A program made the position numbers and the translations under genes. Below are positions 1-7,773 of a stretch of 37,792 nt of DNA, in pieces. Source of the stretch: Gammaproteobacteria bacterium. Its GTDB lineage: Bacteria; Pseudomonadota; Gammaproteobacteria; Pseudomonadales; Pseudohongiellaceae. The stretch lies in NCBI GenBank assembly GCA_002712055.1, contig PARV01000050.1:1-37792 (forward strand), written 5' to 3'. Below the pieces are notes generated by a model. The model was given only the letters and a program-made list of their open reading frames with translations, did no database searches and was not told the DNA's origin. Every line of letters starts with the position of its first letter. The first letter of the stretch is position 1.

Positions 1-177
1 GCCAATACCATCTGCAGCACCGGTACAAACACCTTCAAATAGAGCGAGCACAGATTTAACTCTTGGCACTGCATCTAGTGCTTGTACCAAATGCATTTCA
101 GAAGTACCGGGATTTGCTATACAAAACTCAACGCCGCAATCGGCGAGAGTATTTATCAGTGCAGTAGCGCCGTTCAT
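1..177 (-). CDS. TPP-dependent acetolactate-synthase-like enzyme, N-terminal fragment
   Basis: This is the first 59 codons of a minus-strand gene that runs off the left edge. The start ATG is the complement of 175-177, and an in-frame stop lies 36 bases upstream, so the start is well bounded. The translation begins [18 protein letters not shown], followed by a NPGTSEMH segment and then [12 protein letters not shown]. This is the layout of the N-terminal pyrimidine-binding domain of thiamine-diphosphate enzymes (acetolactate synthase, benzoylformate decarboxylase and relatives). The Glu in LFEG is the position that activates the cofactor in that family. The NPGTSEMH variant is typical of acetolactate-synthase-like proteins of unassigned substrate rather than of IlvB itself. 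Most of the protein, including the diphosphate-binding domain, lies outside the window, so the reaction cannot be assigned. It is divergent from the TfoX-domain gene and shares an 87-base intergenic region with it. Confidence 0.85.
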   Translation of the reverse strand, partial: MNGATALINTLADCGVEFCIANPGTSEMHLVQALDAVPRVKSVLALFEGVCTGAADGIG

Positions 178-264
178 GTTATCGTGCTCAATACTCGCTA
201 TTGGATTCGTTTAACAGTTATCTCGAAAAGCTGAACATCATAGCATTTAAAGTATTAAACACTA

Positions 265-666
265 ATGCCTATTACTAACGAACAAAAAGAATTCGCCGCC
301 TATGTGGTTGATCTCATGCAATCAATAGGGCCTGTGTACTCGAAACGGATGTTTGGTGGGTTTGGGGTTTTCCTGGATGGAATGATGTTCGGATTGATAA
401 TGATTAATACCCTGTATTTGAAAGTGGATGAAGAGAATCTAAAGGAATTTGATGAGCTGGGCCTAAAGCCTTTTACTTACAAGAAAAAGGGTCAGGAAAT
501 GAAACTTTCTTACTATCAAGCTCCAGAAGAAGCGATGGAGAGCATGGAAATCATGCGCGCGTGGGGTAACAGGAGTTTCGGTGCTGCGCTCAGGACGGAG
601 GCGCGCAAATCTCGAATAGGGAATAAGGGTAAAAACCTGGAAAATAGAGATACGCTAACGCTCTAA
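265..666 (+). CDS. TfoX/Sxy N-terminal domain protein
   Basis: A 133-residue protein with the features of the TfoX N-terminal domain: an amphipathic start, then the RMFGGFGVFLDGMMFGLI segment, then LYLKVDEEN and FTYKKKGQEMKLSYYQAPEE. The stand-alone N-terminal domain occurs in many proteobacteria. Full-length TfoX/Sxy regulates competence, but that role should not be transferred to this short form, which lacks the C-terminal TfoX domain. The last 30 or so residues are basic and polar and look disordered. The ATG at 265 has no clear Shine-Dalgarno sequence, but no better start is visible and the domain begins soon after it. It is divergently arranged with the TPP-enzyme gene. Confidence 0.85.
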   Translation: MPITNEQKEFAAYVVDLMQSIGPVYSKRMFGGFGVFLDGMMFGLIMINTLYLKVDEENLKEFDELGLKPFTYKKKGQEMKLSYYQAPEEAMESMEIMRAWGNRSFGAALRTEARKSRIGNKGKNLENRDTLTL

Positions 667-823
667 TTTACATGTAGATATCAGTTACTTATTACTGTTG
701 CCAATTTAACGAAGTAACCGGTACCTAACGAACTTTCATACACTTTAATTCTGATAATGCCTATTGAATAGGTTAGAATTCAGCCAGTTTAAAACTCGGA
801 TTTTTAAGAATTTGTTGGGGGAA

Positions 824-1807
824 ATGATGAAATTACGTGTGTTGACGCTTGCGATCGTAACTACTTTGCTTACAGGAATTATTCAAGCCCAGGATGAAGC
901 TTACGTGGTACCTCGCACGGAATGGGGACAGCCCGATCTTCAAGGAGTATGGAATTTCAGTTCATTTATTCCGCTCGAGCGTCCAGCATTTTTCGGTGAC
1001 AAGGAATTTCTTACCGAGGAAGAAATAGTTGCTCTAGCGGCTCAAACAGAAGCTGGATTGGAAGCAATCAATAATATAGGTGTCGGTGGCTACAATACTT
1101 TCTGGGTTGAGATGGGGGGCGATCGTGATAATCGTACCTCATTGATTACTCACCCTGAAAACGGACGCTTACCCGAAACTGTTGAAGGTATTCCTGTCCA
1201 GGTTGGAGGGCTTGGTCCTGACGAGCCGGGCACACGACCAGTGCGTATGGTAGTAGGTGGTATTGCTAAGGATGGTCCGGAAGACCGTGGATTATCGGAG
1301 CGCTGCATTGTTGGCTTTAATGCGGGCCCTCCATTTACACCAAATTTATATAATAACAACGTACAAATAATTCAAAACAACGATACCGTCGTTATCATGA
1401 CTGAAATGGTTCATGATGCACGCATCGTTCCGCTTGATAGTAGAGATCATATTAGCGGTAACATACGCCAATGGAGCGGCGACTCTAGGGGATACTGGGT
1501 TGACGATACACTAGTTGTTGAAACCCGGAACTTCAATGCTCAGACCCAAAGCTTCGGTGTTTATGGCACTGCGGAGCATAAGCTTCTAACCGAACGCTTT
1601 ACTCGAATTGATCCCTACACGGTTGAATATGAGTTTACGGTGGATGATCCGAGCACATTCAAAGATAAGATTACGGTGATGGTCCCCATGGCAAAGGTTG
1701 ACGGCTTAATGTATGAATATGCTTGTCATGAAGGGAATTATGGCATGCTGAATACTTTGCGCGGAGCAAGAATGGAGGAACGCCGCGCGGCTGAAAATAG
1801 TCGATAG
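824..1807 (+). CDS. Exported protein of unknown function
   Basis: I do not recognise a characterised family. The frame is open from 764, but the ATG at 824 follows a strong purine-rich ribosome site (GGGGGA at 816-821). It also begins directly with a signal peptide (MMKLRVLTLAIVTTLLTGIIQAQ), so it is preferred; the product is 327 residues. The mature part starts with a PRTEWGQPDLQGVWNFSSF segment. Proteins starting this way are common exported hypotheticals in marine gammaproteobacteria and acidobacteria. Further on are an SERCIVGFNAGPP segment, a GYWVDDTLVVETRNF segment that looks like a beta strand-rich repeat of the fold, and a C-terminal ACHEGNYGMLNTLRG. Two cysteines (in SERC and YACHE) could form a disulfide. 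It is probably periplasmic and is transcribed alone, with a strong terminator right after it. Confidence 0.75.
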   Translation: MMKLRVLTLAIVTTLLTGIIQAQDEAYVVPRTEWGQPDLQGVWNFSSFIPLERPAFFGDKEFLTEEEIVALAAQTEAGLEAINNIGVGGYNTFWVEMGGDRDNRTSLITHPENGRLPETVEGIPVQVGGLGPDEPGTRPVRMVVGGIAKDGPEDRGLSERCIVGFNAGPPFTPNLYNNNVQIIQNNDTVVIMTEMVHDARIVPLDSRDHISGNIRQWSGDSRGYWVDDTLVVETRNFNAQTQSFGVYGTAEHKLLTERFTRIDPYTVEYEFTVDDPSTFKDKITVMVPMAKVDGLMYEYACHEGNYGMLNTLRGARMEERRAAENSR

Positions 1808-1824
1808 GCTATTATAGTTCCTAG

Positions 1825-1852
1825 AAAGAGGCCGACGTAGCCGGCCTCTTTT
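1825..1852 (+). terminator. Rho-independent terminator
   Basis: A perfect 10-bp GC-rich stem (1825-1834 pairing with 1842-1851, arm AAAGAGGCCG) closes a 7-base loop and runs into four T residues. It starts 18 bases after the stop of the exported protein gene, so it ends that transcript and isolates it from the Lnb-like gene downstream. Confidence 0.85.
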
Positions 1853-2057
1853 CCTGAAAGGGAGCATTAGAAGGTCCACCTAAGGTGTAATTTTGATTTT
1901 GATTCAGACTTTTATAAATAAAGGCTGTTTATAGGGCCGAACTTTGTTCTCAGCGTGTCGACCTGACATTGATTCTATTCTTACAAGCTTCGGTTGATCG
2001 AGTCTAATTGTTTGATAAGATAAGATTTTTGTTATATAGCCAAGAGTCCCTGGTCGC

Positions 2058-3413
2058 ATGATTAAAAATAGGCATATGACAGCCTTTCGATTAATACGGC
2101 TCTTTGTATTTATGTATTTGCTGCCATTGCCGGCACTGTCCCAACAAGCGCCTGTAGAAACCCTCCAATATCAGGTTCCCGTTGACATGAGTGGTGTCTA
2201 TTTTTACCTAATTACGGTAGATGTAGGTGACATGGTGTGGGATAACTTTGGTCACACGGCGCTGAGGGTCTACGACGAGAATACCAATACCGATACTGTC
2301 TTCAATTGGGGAGTTTTCGACATTAGCGGGGGAGTGGGCGTATTTTCATGGAATTTCTTTAAAGGGATTATGAACTACCGTTTAGCAACTAATACACCTT
2401 CACAGGAATTTGCCATGTACAGGGAGCAACAACGGACTGTGTGGCAGGATAAACTTAACCTGAACAATCCCCAGAAAGAAATACTCTACCGCAGGCTTAT
2501 GTGGAACTTGGAACCGGAAAATGTGGAGTATGCTTACCAATACTTCTTTGATAATTGCACGACCAAGGTGAGGGATTATCTTGATGAGGCTCTGGCGGGC
2601 AAGATCAGTCGGCAATATATGGGGTTTACTGACAAAACTTTTCGGGAACAGGTCCAATCGCACTACCAATCGGTGCCACTTATCGCTCTTTCACTTGATG
2701 TATTGATGAACAGCAACATCGATCGAACTGTGACCGAATGGGAAGGTATGTATCTGCCTCTGCAGCTCAGACAGCGTTTATTGAATGTTCAATCTGACGT
2801 GGCGGAAAATGGTGAACAGTTAATGTTGCTGAGCGAATCCCAGGTCATCATGGAATTTCCAGCGCCTACTATTGAGACAAATGGTTACTACGTTTCATCC
2901 TTAGTATTGTGGACTCCCGTAATATTACTCATGCTAAGTTTGAAGAGAATACGTCAATCGTACTTTGCCAATTATGCTCGCGTCGGATTAAAAATACCTA
3001 GAATAAGTTTCAGGATTCTAGGAATGCTGGGATTGTTAACTGCGGTCTTTAGTGGGGTATACGGTATTATAATGCTGGGGAGTTGGTTTGTGTCTGATCA
3101 CATCGATACGCATCACAATTTGAATCTGTTGCTATTCTGGCCAACAGATCTGTTAGGTATTCTGGTTGCCCTTCGTTGGCTTTTCTTTTGTAAACCATGG
3201 TTAATGACTCATAACAGCCAACCCTTTATCAACTACTACCTGCTTGTGCATGTTGTGGCAATGGTTATCTACGCCGTTATTATGGTTTTTGGTCTCGCCG
3301 CCCAATCAATTTCGGCTATAGCGATCTATTTATTGCCTGGATTTTTTCTATATACCGTGTTGATCTGGTTAGTAGGGTTCGCTCCGGCAAAGCCGAAAGA
3401 TGTGTTCTTTTAA
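2058..3413 (+). CDS. Lnb-like (DUF4105) periplasmic/membrane protein
   Basis: A 451-residue protein. It has a signal sequence (about residues 8-29), a periplasmic domain of about 245 residues, and about five transmembrane segments in the C-terminal third (about 280-300, 317-345, 353-375, 390-416 and 420-440). The periplasmic domain carries the DUF4105 signature: a His in DNFGHTALRVYD (His66) and a Cys in FFDNCTTKVRDYL (Cys167). This is a Cys-His arrangement like that of NlpC/papain-type enzymes. The domain is known as the N-terminal domain of Lnb, a lipoprotein N-acyltransferase described in Bacteroides, and the membrane half here matches that architecture. Acyltransferase activity is inference only; many DUF4105 proteins are untested. 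Its last 14 bases overlap the next gene, which suggests translational coupling. The ATG at 2058 has only a weak GAG upstream; the next in-frame ATG is at 2076. Confidence 0.8.
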   Translation: MIKNRHMTAFRLIRLFVFMYLLPLPALSQQAPVETLQYQVPVDMSGVYFYLITVDVGDMVWDNFGHTALRVYDENTNTDTVFNWGVFDISGGVGVFSWNFFKGIMNYRLATNTPSQEFAMYREQQRTVWQDKLNLNNPQKEILYRRLMWNLEPENVEYAYQYFFDNCTTKVRDYLDEALAGKISRQYMGFTDKTFREQVQSHYQSVPLIALSLDVLMNSNIDRTVTEWEGMYLPLQLRQRLLNVQSDVAENGEQLMLLSESQVIMEFPAPTIETNGYYVSSLVLWTPVILLMLSLKRIRQSYFANYARVGLKIPRISFRILGMLGLLTAVFSGVYGIIMLGSWFVSDHIDTHHNLNLLLFWPTDLLGILVALRWLFFCKPWLMTHNSQPFINYYLLVHVVAMVIYAVIMVFGLAAQSISAIAIYLLPGFFLYTVLIWLVGFAPAKPKDVFF

Positions 3414-4401
3414 AGCGTGCCGAATTGTGACGACTATATTAAAAAGTTCAGAAGCGATTCGAGCAGATGAACTAGATCCTCTTGCACAGAAGGTGGCTGA
3501 TGCAGCGGCTCGCTTACCTCAGTTGGAAGAGGTCAGCGTCGAAGAGGCTCGCGCTTTGCGTGAGGAGCGGGGCAATCCATTTGCACCAGCATCTTGCGAT
3601 CTTGCAGATATTAGCGATCACGAGTTCCAAGTAAACGGGGGGACGATACTGGGTCGCGTCTATACGCCCCACAATAGGAAGGAGGGCTTGCTACCCGGCA
3701 TGGTTTTTTACCATGGTGGTGGGTTTGTACTTGGTAATGTAGAGCAATACGACACCGTCACACAGCGTATAGCCCTTCACAGTGGCTGTATTGTGGTTTC
3801 AATAGATTACCGACTGGCGCCGGATCGCAAGATAAAGGGGATACATCGAGACGGTTTCGACGCTTATCAATGGGTATTCAACAACTCCAACTCTCTGGGT
3901 ATTGACTCTGGCCGCATTGCCGTTGGAGGTGACAGTGCTGGTGGCAATCTTACTATTGGGGTAATCCTACTTTGCAAAAAACACGACTTCTCAATGCCCA
4001 GTTTTCAAGTATTAATTTATCCTAGCGTAGACCTACCAATGAGCTATCCCTCCGTGGAGGAGTTTGCATCAGGTTATTTTCTAACAAAAGAAGGCATGAA
4101 GTGGTTTAGAAGTCACTACTTACAAACTCCAGAACAAGCCTATGAGGCGGAATTACTTTTTTTGGAACAAGATCTGAGCGGTCTGCCACCGGCTTTTATT
4201 ATTACGGCTGGATTTGATCCCTTGAGAGACGAAGGCAAAGCCTTCGCAGATCGACTCTCTGAACACAATGTGCCGGTTAAGCATATTTGCTACACTGACA
4301 TGATCCACGGTTTTCTCTCCTTCTCAGGTGGTATTAGTGCTGGAATGGATTTGATCGAAGAGATTGGGAACGAGTTACAGGAAAACCTTTTTATAGGTTA
4401 A
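3400..4401 (+). CDS. Alpha/beta hydrolase fold-3 esterase (HSL family)
   Basis: A 333-residue cytoplasmic esterase/lipase of the hormone-sensitive-lipase family (Abhydrolase_3). The family oxyanion-hole motif is present as YHGGGFVLGN, followed by SIDYRLAPD and the nucleophile elbow GGDSAGGN (Ser). The acid lies in the GFDPLRDEGKAFADRL segment and the catalytic His in MIHGFLSF, so the triad looks complete. These enzymes hydrolyse short to medium acyl esters, and the substrate cannot be read from sequence. The start at 3400 overlaps the Lnb-like gene by 14 bases. A GTG at 3427 is an alternative, but neither has a good ribosome site and translational coupling may explain this. No signal peptide is seen. 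Confidence 0.88.
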   Translation: MCSFKACRIVTTILKSSEAIRADELDPLAQKVADAAARLPQLEEVSVEEARALREERGNPFAPASCDLADISDHEFQVNGGTILGRVYTPHNRKEGLLPGMVFYHGGGFVLGNVEQYDTVTQRIALHSGCIVVSIDYRLAPDRKIKGIHRDGFDAYQWVFNNSNSLGIDSGRIAVGGDSAGGNLTIGVILLCKKHDFSMPSFQVLIYPSVDLPMSYPSVEEFASGYFLTKEGMKWFRSHYLQTPEQAYEAELLFLEQDLSGLPPAFIITAGFDPLRDEGKAFADRLSEHNVPVKHICYTDMIHGFLSFSGGISAGMDLIEEIGNELQENLFIG

Positions 4402-4410
4402 ATTGCGACC

Positions 4411-4439
4411 AAAAAAAAGCCGAACTCGAAAGATCGACT
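4411..4439 (-). terminator. Probable terminator of pal
   Basis: Read on the minus strand, a 6-bp stem (4434-4439 with 4418-4423, one G-U pair) is followed directly by a run of eight T residues (4411-4418 on the complement). It begins 25 bases after the pal stop codon. The stem is short, so efficiency is uncertain, but the T-run is strong. Confidence 0.55.
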
Positions 4440-4463
4440 TAGTCTTCCTAAACTGGTTAAACG

Positions 4464-5003
4464 TTAATCGATAATTTCGACTCTTCGATTGCGCTGGTAG
4501 GCTGCTTCAGTAGCTCCGCGATCGGCCGGGCGCTCCTCGCCGTAGCTGACAGTTTCAACTTGGTTGCGAGCGGCACCGTTAACAATCATATAATTCATAA
4601 TAGCGTTTGTGCGACGTTCCCCTAGAGCCAGATTATACTCTCGTGTACCACGCTCATCAGCATGGCCTTCTAGACGGATTTGTTTGCTGGGATTAGCGGC
4701 CAAGTCTCGCGCATGATAGGTCAAAACGTCGCGATCTGCCGATCGAAATTCGGCTACGTCAAAATCAAAATAGAACACTTTGGTCGCTAGCGCAGAACGC
4801 ATCATACGTTCCTCGGCAGCAGCTGCCCGTCTCCTCGCCTCGTCTTCTAGTTCCTGGGCACGACGTGCGGTTGCATCTACATCTGATTCATTGGTCTCTA
4901 CGACTTCTTCAGGAATGACTTCTTCGCTGCTGGAACTGCAAGCGACAAATCCACTGAACGCAAAAAGTACCAGTACCAATTTTATTAGGTGAACTATTTT
5001 CAT
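4464..5003 (-). CDS. pal: Peptidoglycan-associated lipoprotein Pal
   Basis: A 179-residue outer-membrane lipoprotein. The N-terminus has a signal peptide ending in a lipobox (FVAC, lipidated Cys22) followed by an acidic, Ser-rich linker. Residues of about 40-68 form an Ala/Arg/Glu-rich probable coiled coil. The OmpA-like peptidoglycan-binding domain follows: KVFYFDFD, then LEGHADERGTREYNLALGERR and a C-terminal RNRRVEI. These are classic Pal signatures, including the Asp and Arg that bind diaminopimelate. Pal works with TolA and TolB to hold the outer membrane to the wall, but no tol genes are seen here; the usual tolB partner is not adjacent within this window. The ribosome site AAGGAG is well placed 6 bases before the ATG at 5003. 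Confidence 0.95.
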   Translation of the reverse strand: MKIVHLIKLVLVLFAFSGFVACSSSSEEVIPEEVVETNESDVDATARRAQELEDEARRRAAAAEERMMRSALATKVFYFDFDVAEFRSADRDVLTYHARDLAANPSKQIRLEGHADERGTREYNLALGERRTNAIMNYMIVNGAARNQVETVSYGEERPADRGATEAAYQRNRRVEIID

Positions 5004-5375
5004 GGCTGCTCCTTCAAAATCCCTTTAAAACTCCAATCATTAAACTAAATCGCGGTTGGAAAGGCATGGGAAAATTACGCGTATATACAGTATCCTGAAT
5101 ACAAGCTTCAGCATACCCCATCTAGTCGGGTAAATCCATTGTATAAACTCAGCTTTAGTTACTCTGAAAGGCCCAGATTCACTGGGATTTTCCCTGCAAA
5201 TATTTTCGAGCAATTGTTCTATTACCGGTTATCAAAAACCCGCAGAAATGGTAATCTTCGCTCTTTTTAAAATCCACCAAAAACAGCCAGGGATGTTCCA
5301 TCTCTTCGTGATGGACGGACCGAATTAGCCTAGTTAAGGCCGATATAAGTAATTCTGGCGATGAGGATAGAAATA
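5004..5375. other. Divergent intergenic region between pal and the acyl-CoA dehydrogenase operon
   Basis: No gene is visible in these 372 bases. On the minus strand a TATATA (5082-5087), preceded by TG, is a weak candidate -10 for pal. On the plus strand TATAAA at 5142-5147, preceded by TG, is an equally weak candidate for the dehydrogenase operon; neither has a convincing -35. A small inverted repeat (TCCATC at 5297-5302 with GATGGA at 5310-5315, 7-base loop) lies about 60 bases before the dehydrogenase start. It has no T-run, so it could be an operator or leader hairpin. I see no tRNA or conserved RNA. Confidence 0.4.
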
Positions 5376-6575
5376 ATGAATGCTGATTTTACCTCTGAAG
5401 AATTGGCGTTCCAGAAAGAAGTAAGAACCTTTCTGGAGAGTGAGTTCCCACTTGAATTCAGGACCAAGATCGACGCGAACAGGCGTTTGAGTAAGGAAGA
5501 AATAATTTGCTGGCAGAAAATTCTTTACAAGAAAGGATGGGCAGCACCTACCTGGCCAGTTGAATTCGGAGGTACTGGGTGGAGCCAGATTCAGCGGCAT
5601 ATATTTGCGACCGAAATGGGTCTGATTGGTGCACCCGAGCCCGTGCCTTTTGGTATGAAGATGGTAGCGCCCATCATAATGGAATATGGAACTAATGAGC
5701 AGCAAAAACGTTTTCTGCCCGACATACTTGAAAGCAACGCGTGGTGGTGCCAAGGGTATTCTGAGCCAAATTCAGGCTCCGATCTTGCTTCTCTAAAAAC
5801 CACCGCGGTCAGAGAAGGGGATGAATACATCGTTAATGGAGCCAAGACTTGGAATACCTATGGTCAGTATGCTGATTGGATCTTCTGTCTAGTTAGAACT
5901 GACAACACCGTGAAGAAGCAAGAGGGGATAAGTTTCTTGCTTATTGAAATGTCATCGCCGGGTATTACTTTAAGGCCGATAGTTCTACTAGATGGTCATC
6001 CTGAAGTTAATGAAGTTTTCTTTGATGACGTGAGGGTGCCAGCAAATAATCTCATTGGGGAGGAAAATAAGGGCTGGACTTATGCCAAGCTACTACTCAC
6101 TCATGAACGAAGCAATATTTCTGGAGTCCCCCGTGGGAAAAGGCGTTTGGGGGCGCTAAAACGCATTGCAGCTGATACCGATGACGGATTCGGCGGCAGC
6201 ATGCTCGAAAATTCGAGTTTCAAGAAGAAAGTTGCAGAAGTTGAGATTGAGTTGCGAGCGTTAGAGTATTCAGAGTTACGAACACTTGCGGCTTTAAGTG
6301 TGGGCAAAGCGCCAGGTCCGGAATCCTCAATACTCAAGATTGTTGGTACTGAACTTTCGCAGGAAATAGATGAGCTCTTTGTGGAATTAGCAGCTTATAG
6401 TTGTCTTCCGTTTGTGCCAGAACAATTCGAGGATGGCTTTCAAGGTGTTCCTCTTGGCCCAGGCAATTCTGCATACGCGGCCTTGAACTATTTTAATAAT
6501 CGTAAAGCATCTATTTATGGCGGTTCTAACGAGATTCAACGCAATATTATTTGCAAGCATGTGCTTGGTCTTTAG
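5376..6575 (+). CDS. Acyl-CoA dehydrogenase, catalytic (alpha-like) subunit
   Basis: A flavin-dependent acyl-CoA dehydrogenase that introduces an alpha,beta double bond into an acyl-CoA. The frame opens at 5361, but the ATG at 5376 is preceded by GAGG at 5363-5366 and is preferred (399 residues). The usual three-domain order is present: helical N-terminal domain, central beta domain with QGYSEPNSGSDLASLKTTA and VNGAKTWNTYGQ, and C-terminal helices ending in YGGSNEIQRNII. The common catalytic Glu of the YEGT motif is Gly here (residue 382). A Glu in THERSNISG (residue 244) sits where isovaleryl-CoA dehydrogenase and steroid-side-chain FadE enzymes keep their base. It is followed 47 bases later by a second dehydrogenase gene, so a heteromeric enzyme is likely. 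The substrate is unknown; branched or ring-bearing acyl-CoAs are plausible by analogy. Confidence 0.9.
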   Translation: MNADFTSEELAFQKEVRTFLESEFPLEFRTKIDANRRLSKEEIICWQKILYKKGWAAPTWPVEFGGTGWSQIQRHIFATEMGLIGAPEPVPFGMKMVAPIIMEYGTNEQQKRFLPDILESNAWWCQGYSEPNSGSDLASLKTTAVREGDEYIVNGAKTWNTYGQYADWIFCLVRTDNTVKKQEGISFLLIEMSSPGITLRPIVLLDGHPEVNEVFFDDVRVPANNLIGEENKGWTYAKLLLTHERSNISGVPRGKRRLGALKRIAADTDDGFGGSMLENSSFKKKVAEVEIELRALEYSELRTLAALSVGKAPGPESSILKIVGTELSQEIDELFVELAAYSCLPFVPEQFEDGFQGVPLGPGNSAYAALNYFNNRKASIYGGSNEIQRNIICKHVLGL

Positions 6576-6622
6576 AAAAACTAAGCCAAAAACGCTACAC
6601 CAGCGTTAATGAGGTATAAAAG

Positions 6623-7756
6623 TTGGATTTTTCATACACACAAGAACAACAAATGCTCAAGGAAAGTGTGCAGAAGTTTGTACAAAAAAATTACGCATTC
6701 GATGCTCGTAAAAAAATCATTGCCAGTGAAGAGGGGTACAGCAAAGAAAATTGGGAGTTGTTTGCTGAACTTGGTTGGTTAACTGTTCCCTTTAAAGAGG
6801 AGGATGGTGGATTTGGCGGTTCAGCTGTGGATCTTACAGTGATGATGGACGAGTTTGGCAAGTCTAATCTGGTAGAACCCTTTACTCCTACAGTCATTCT
6901 CAGCGGAGGCTTGATTAGCACGCTGGCAGGAAATGACCAAAAATCTGGACTATTGGGTCCACTCATGGAGGGCAAGTTACAACTAGCTTGTGCATACGCT
7001 GAGGCTGACAGTCGGTTTAACCTTTCTAGTGTAAGTACAACAGCGACTGTTGAAGGAGACCAGGTAAATATAGAGGGTGGCAAGATAAATGTTCTGAACG
7101 CTTCTAATGCTGATAAGTTACTTGTAGTAGCGCGCGAATCAGGAGGTCGGACCGACCGAGAGGGTATCTCCATATTCCTTGTCGATAGCGATTCTGAGGG
7201 CCTCTTAATTCAGCCGTACACGAATGTCGACGGTAAGAAAGCGGCTCAGGTTGGCTTTGCATCGGTTAGTATTCCTCTAACCGCTAGGCTAGGGAAGGCT
7301 GGCCAAGCTTTGTCCGCTTTAGAAACTGTAGTTGACCGGGCGACAGTTGCTGTCAGCGCAGAAGCAGTTGGTGCGCTCGAGGTTTTATTACAAAAAACAG
7401 TGGAATATAGTAAGACGCGAAAGCAGTTTGGCTCACCTATTGGGACCTTCCAGGCTCTACAGCATCGCATGGCAGATATGTTTATCGAGTGCCAATTAGC
7501 ACGATCCATTGTGATCATGGCTGCTATGAAGCTCGACGGCAGTGATAGTGACGTAGAGAAAAGTAAGGCCGTGTCTGCTGCAAAGAGCCGTGTAGGTAAG
7601 GCCATAGAGAAAGTTGGACAAGAGGCCATACAGATTCACGGCGGTATCGGTATGACAGAAGAACTCGACGTGGGGCATCTGTTCAAGCGTGTGACAGCTA
7701 TCGACATCCAGTTTGGTAACTCCGACTATCACACCGCAAAATTTGCGTCTCTCTAG
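6623..7756 (+). CDS. Acyl-CoA dehydrogenase, partner (beta-like) subunit
   Basis: A 377-residue acyl-CoA dehydrogenase family protein. It starts at a TTG with GAGG at 6611-6614; the resulting MDFSYTQEQQMLKESVQKF is the classic family N-terminus. The C-terminal helical domain is clear (SKTRKQFGSPIGTFQALQHRMADM and EAIQIHGGIGMTEE). Both places where a catalytic Glu can sit lack it: the helix position reads VVDRATVAVSAE (Asp238) and the C-terminal position reads QFGNSDYH (Gly365). The FAD/substrate motif of the middle domain is also degenerate (AYAEADSRFN). Non-catalytic partners of this kind form alpha2-beta2 dehydrogenases with the upstream subunit in cholesterol and bile-acid side-chain degradation. 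That assembly is inferred here from order and residues. Confidence 0.88.
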   Translation: MDFSYTQEQQMLKESVQKFVQKNYAFDARKKIIASEEGYSKENWELFAELGWLTVPFKEEDGGFGGSAVDLTVMMDEFGKSNLVEPFTPTVILSGGLISTLAGNDQKSGLLGPLMEGKLQLACAYAEADSRFNLSSVSTTATVEGDQVNIEGGKINVLNASNADKLLVVARESGGRTDREGISIFLVDSDSEGLLIQPYTNVDGKKAAQVGFASVSIPLTARLGKAGQALSALETVVDRATVAVSAEAVGALEVLLQKTVEYSKTRKQFGSPIGTFQALQHRMADMFIECQLARSIVIMAAMKLDGSDSDVEKSKAVSAAKSRVGKAIEKVGQEAIQIHGGIGMTEELDVGHLFKRVTAIDIQFGNSDYHTAKFASL

Positions 7757-7773
7757 TCCAGAGGGATCCTGTA

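Noticed and set aside
4780-4992. Plus-strand ORF opposite pal
   Set aside because: It is Ser/Ala-rich low-complexity translation of the pal coiled-coil region in the antisense frame, with no family features.
5297-5315. Inverted repeat upstream of the dehydrogenase operon as a terminator
   Set aside because: There is no T-run on either side, so it is kept only as a possible operator or leader hairpin.
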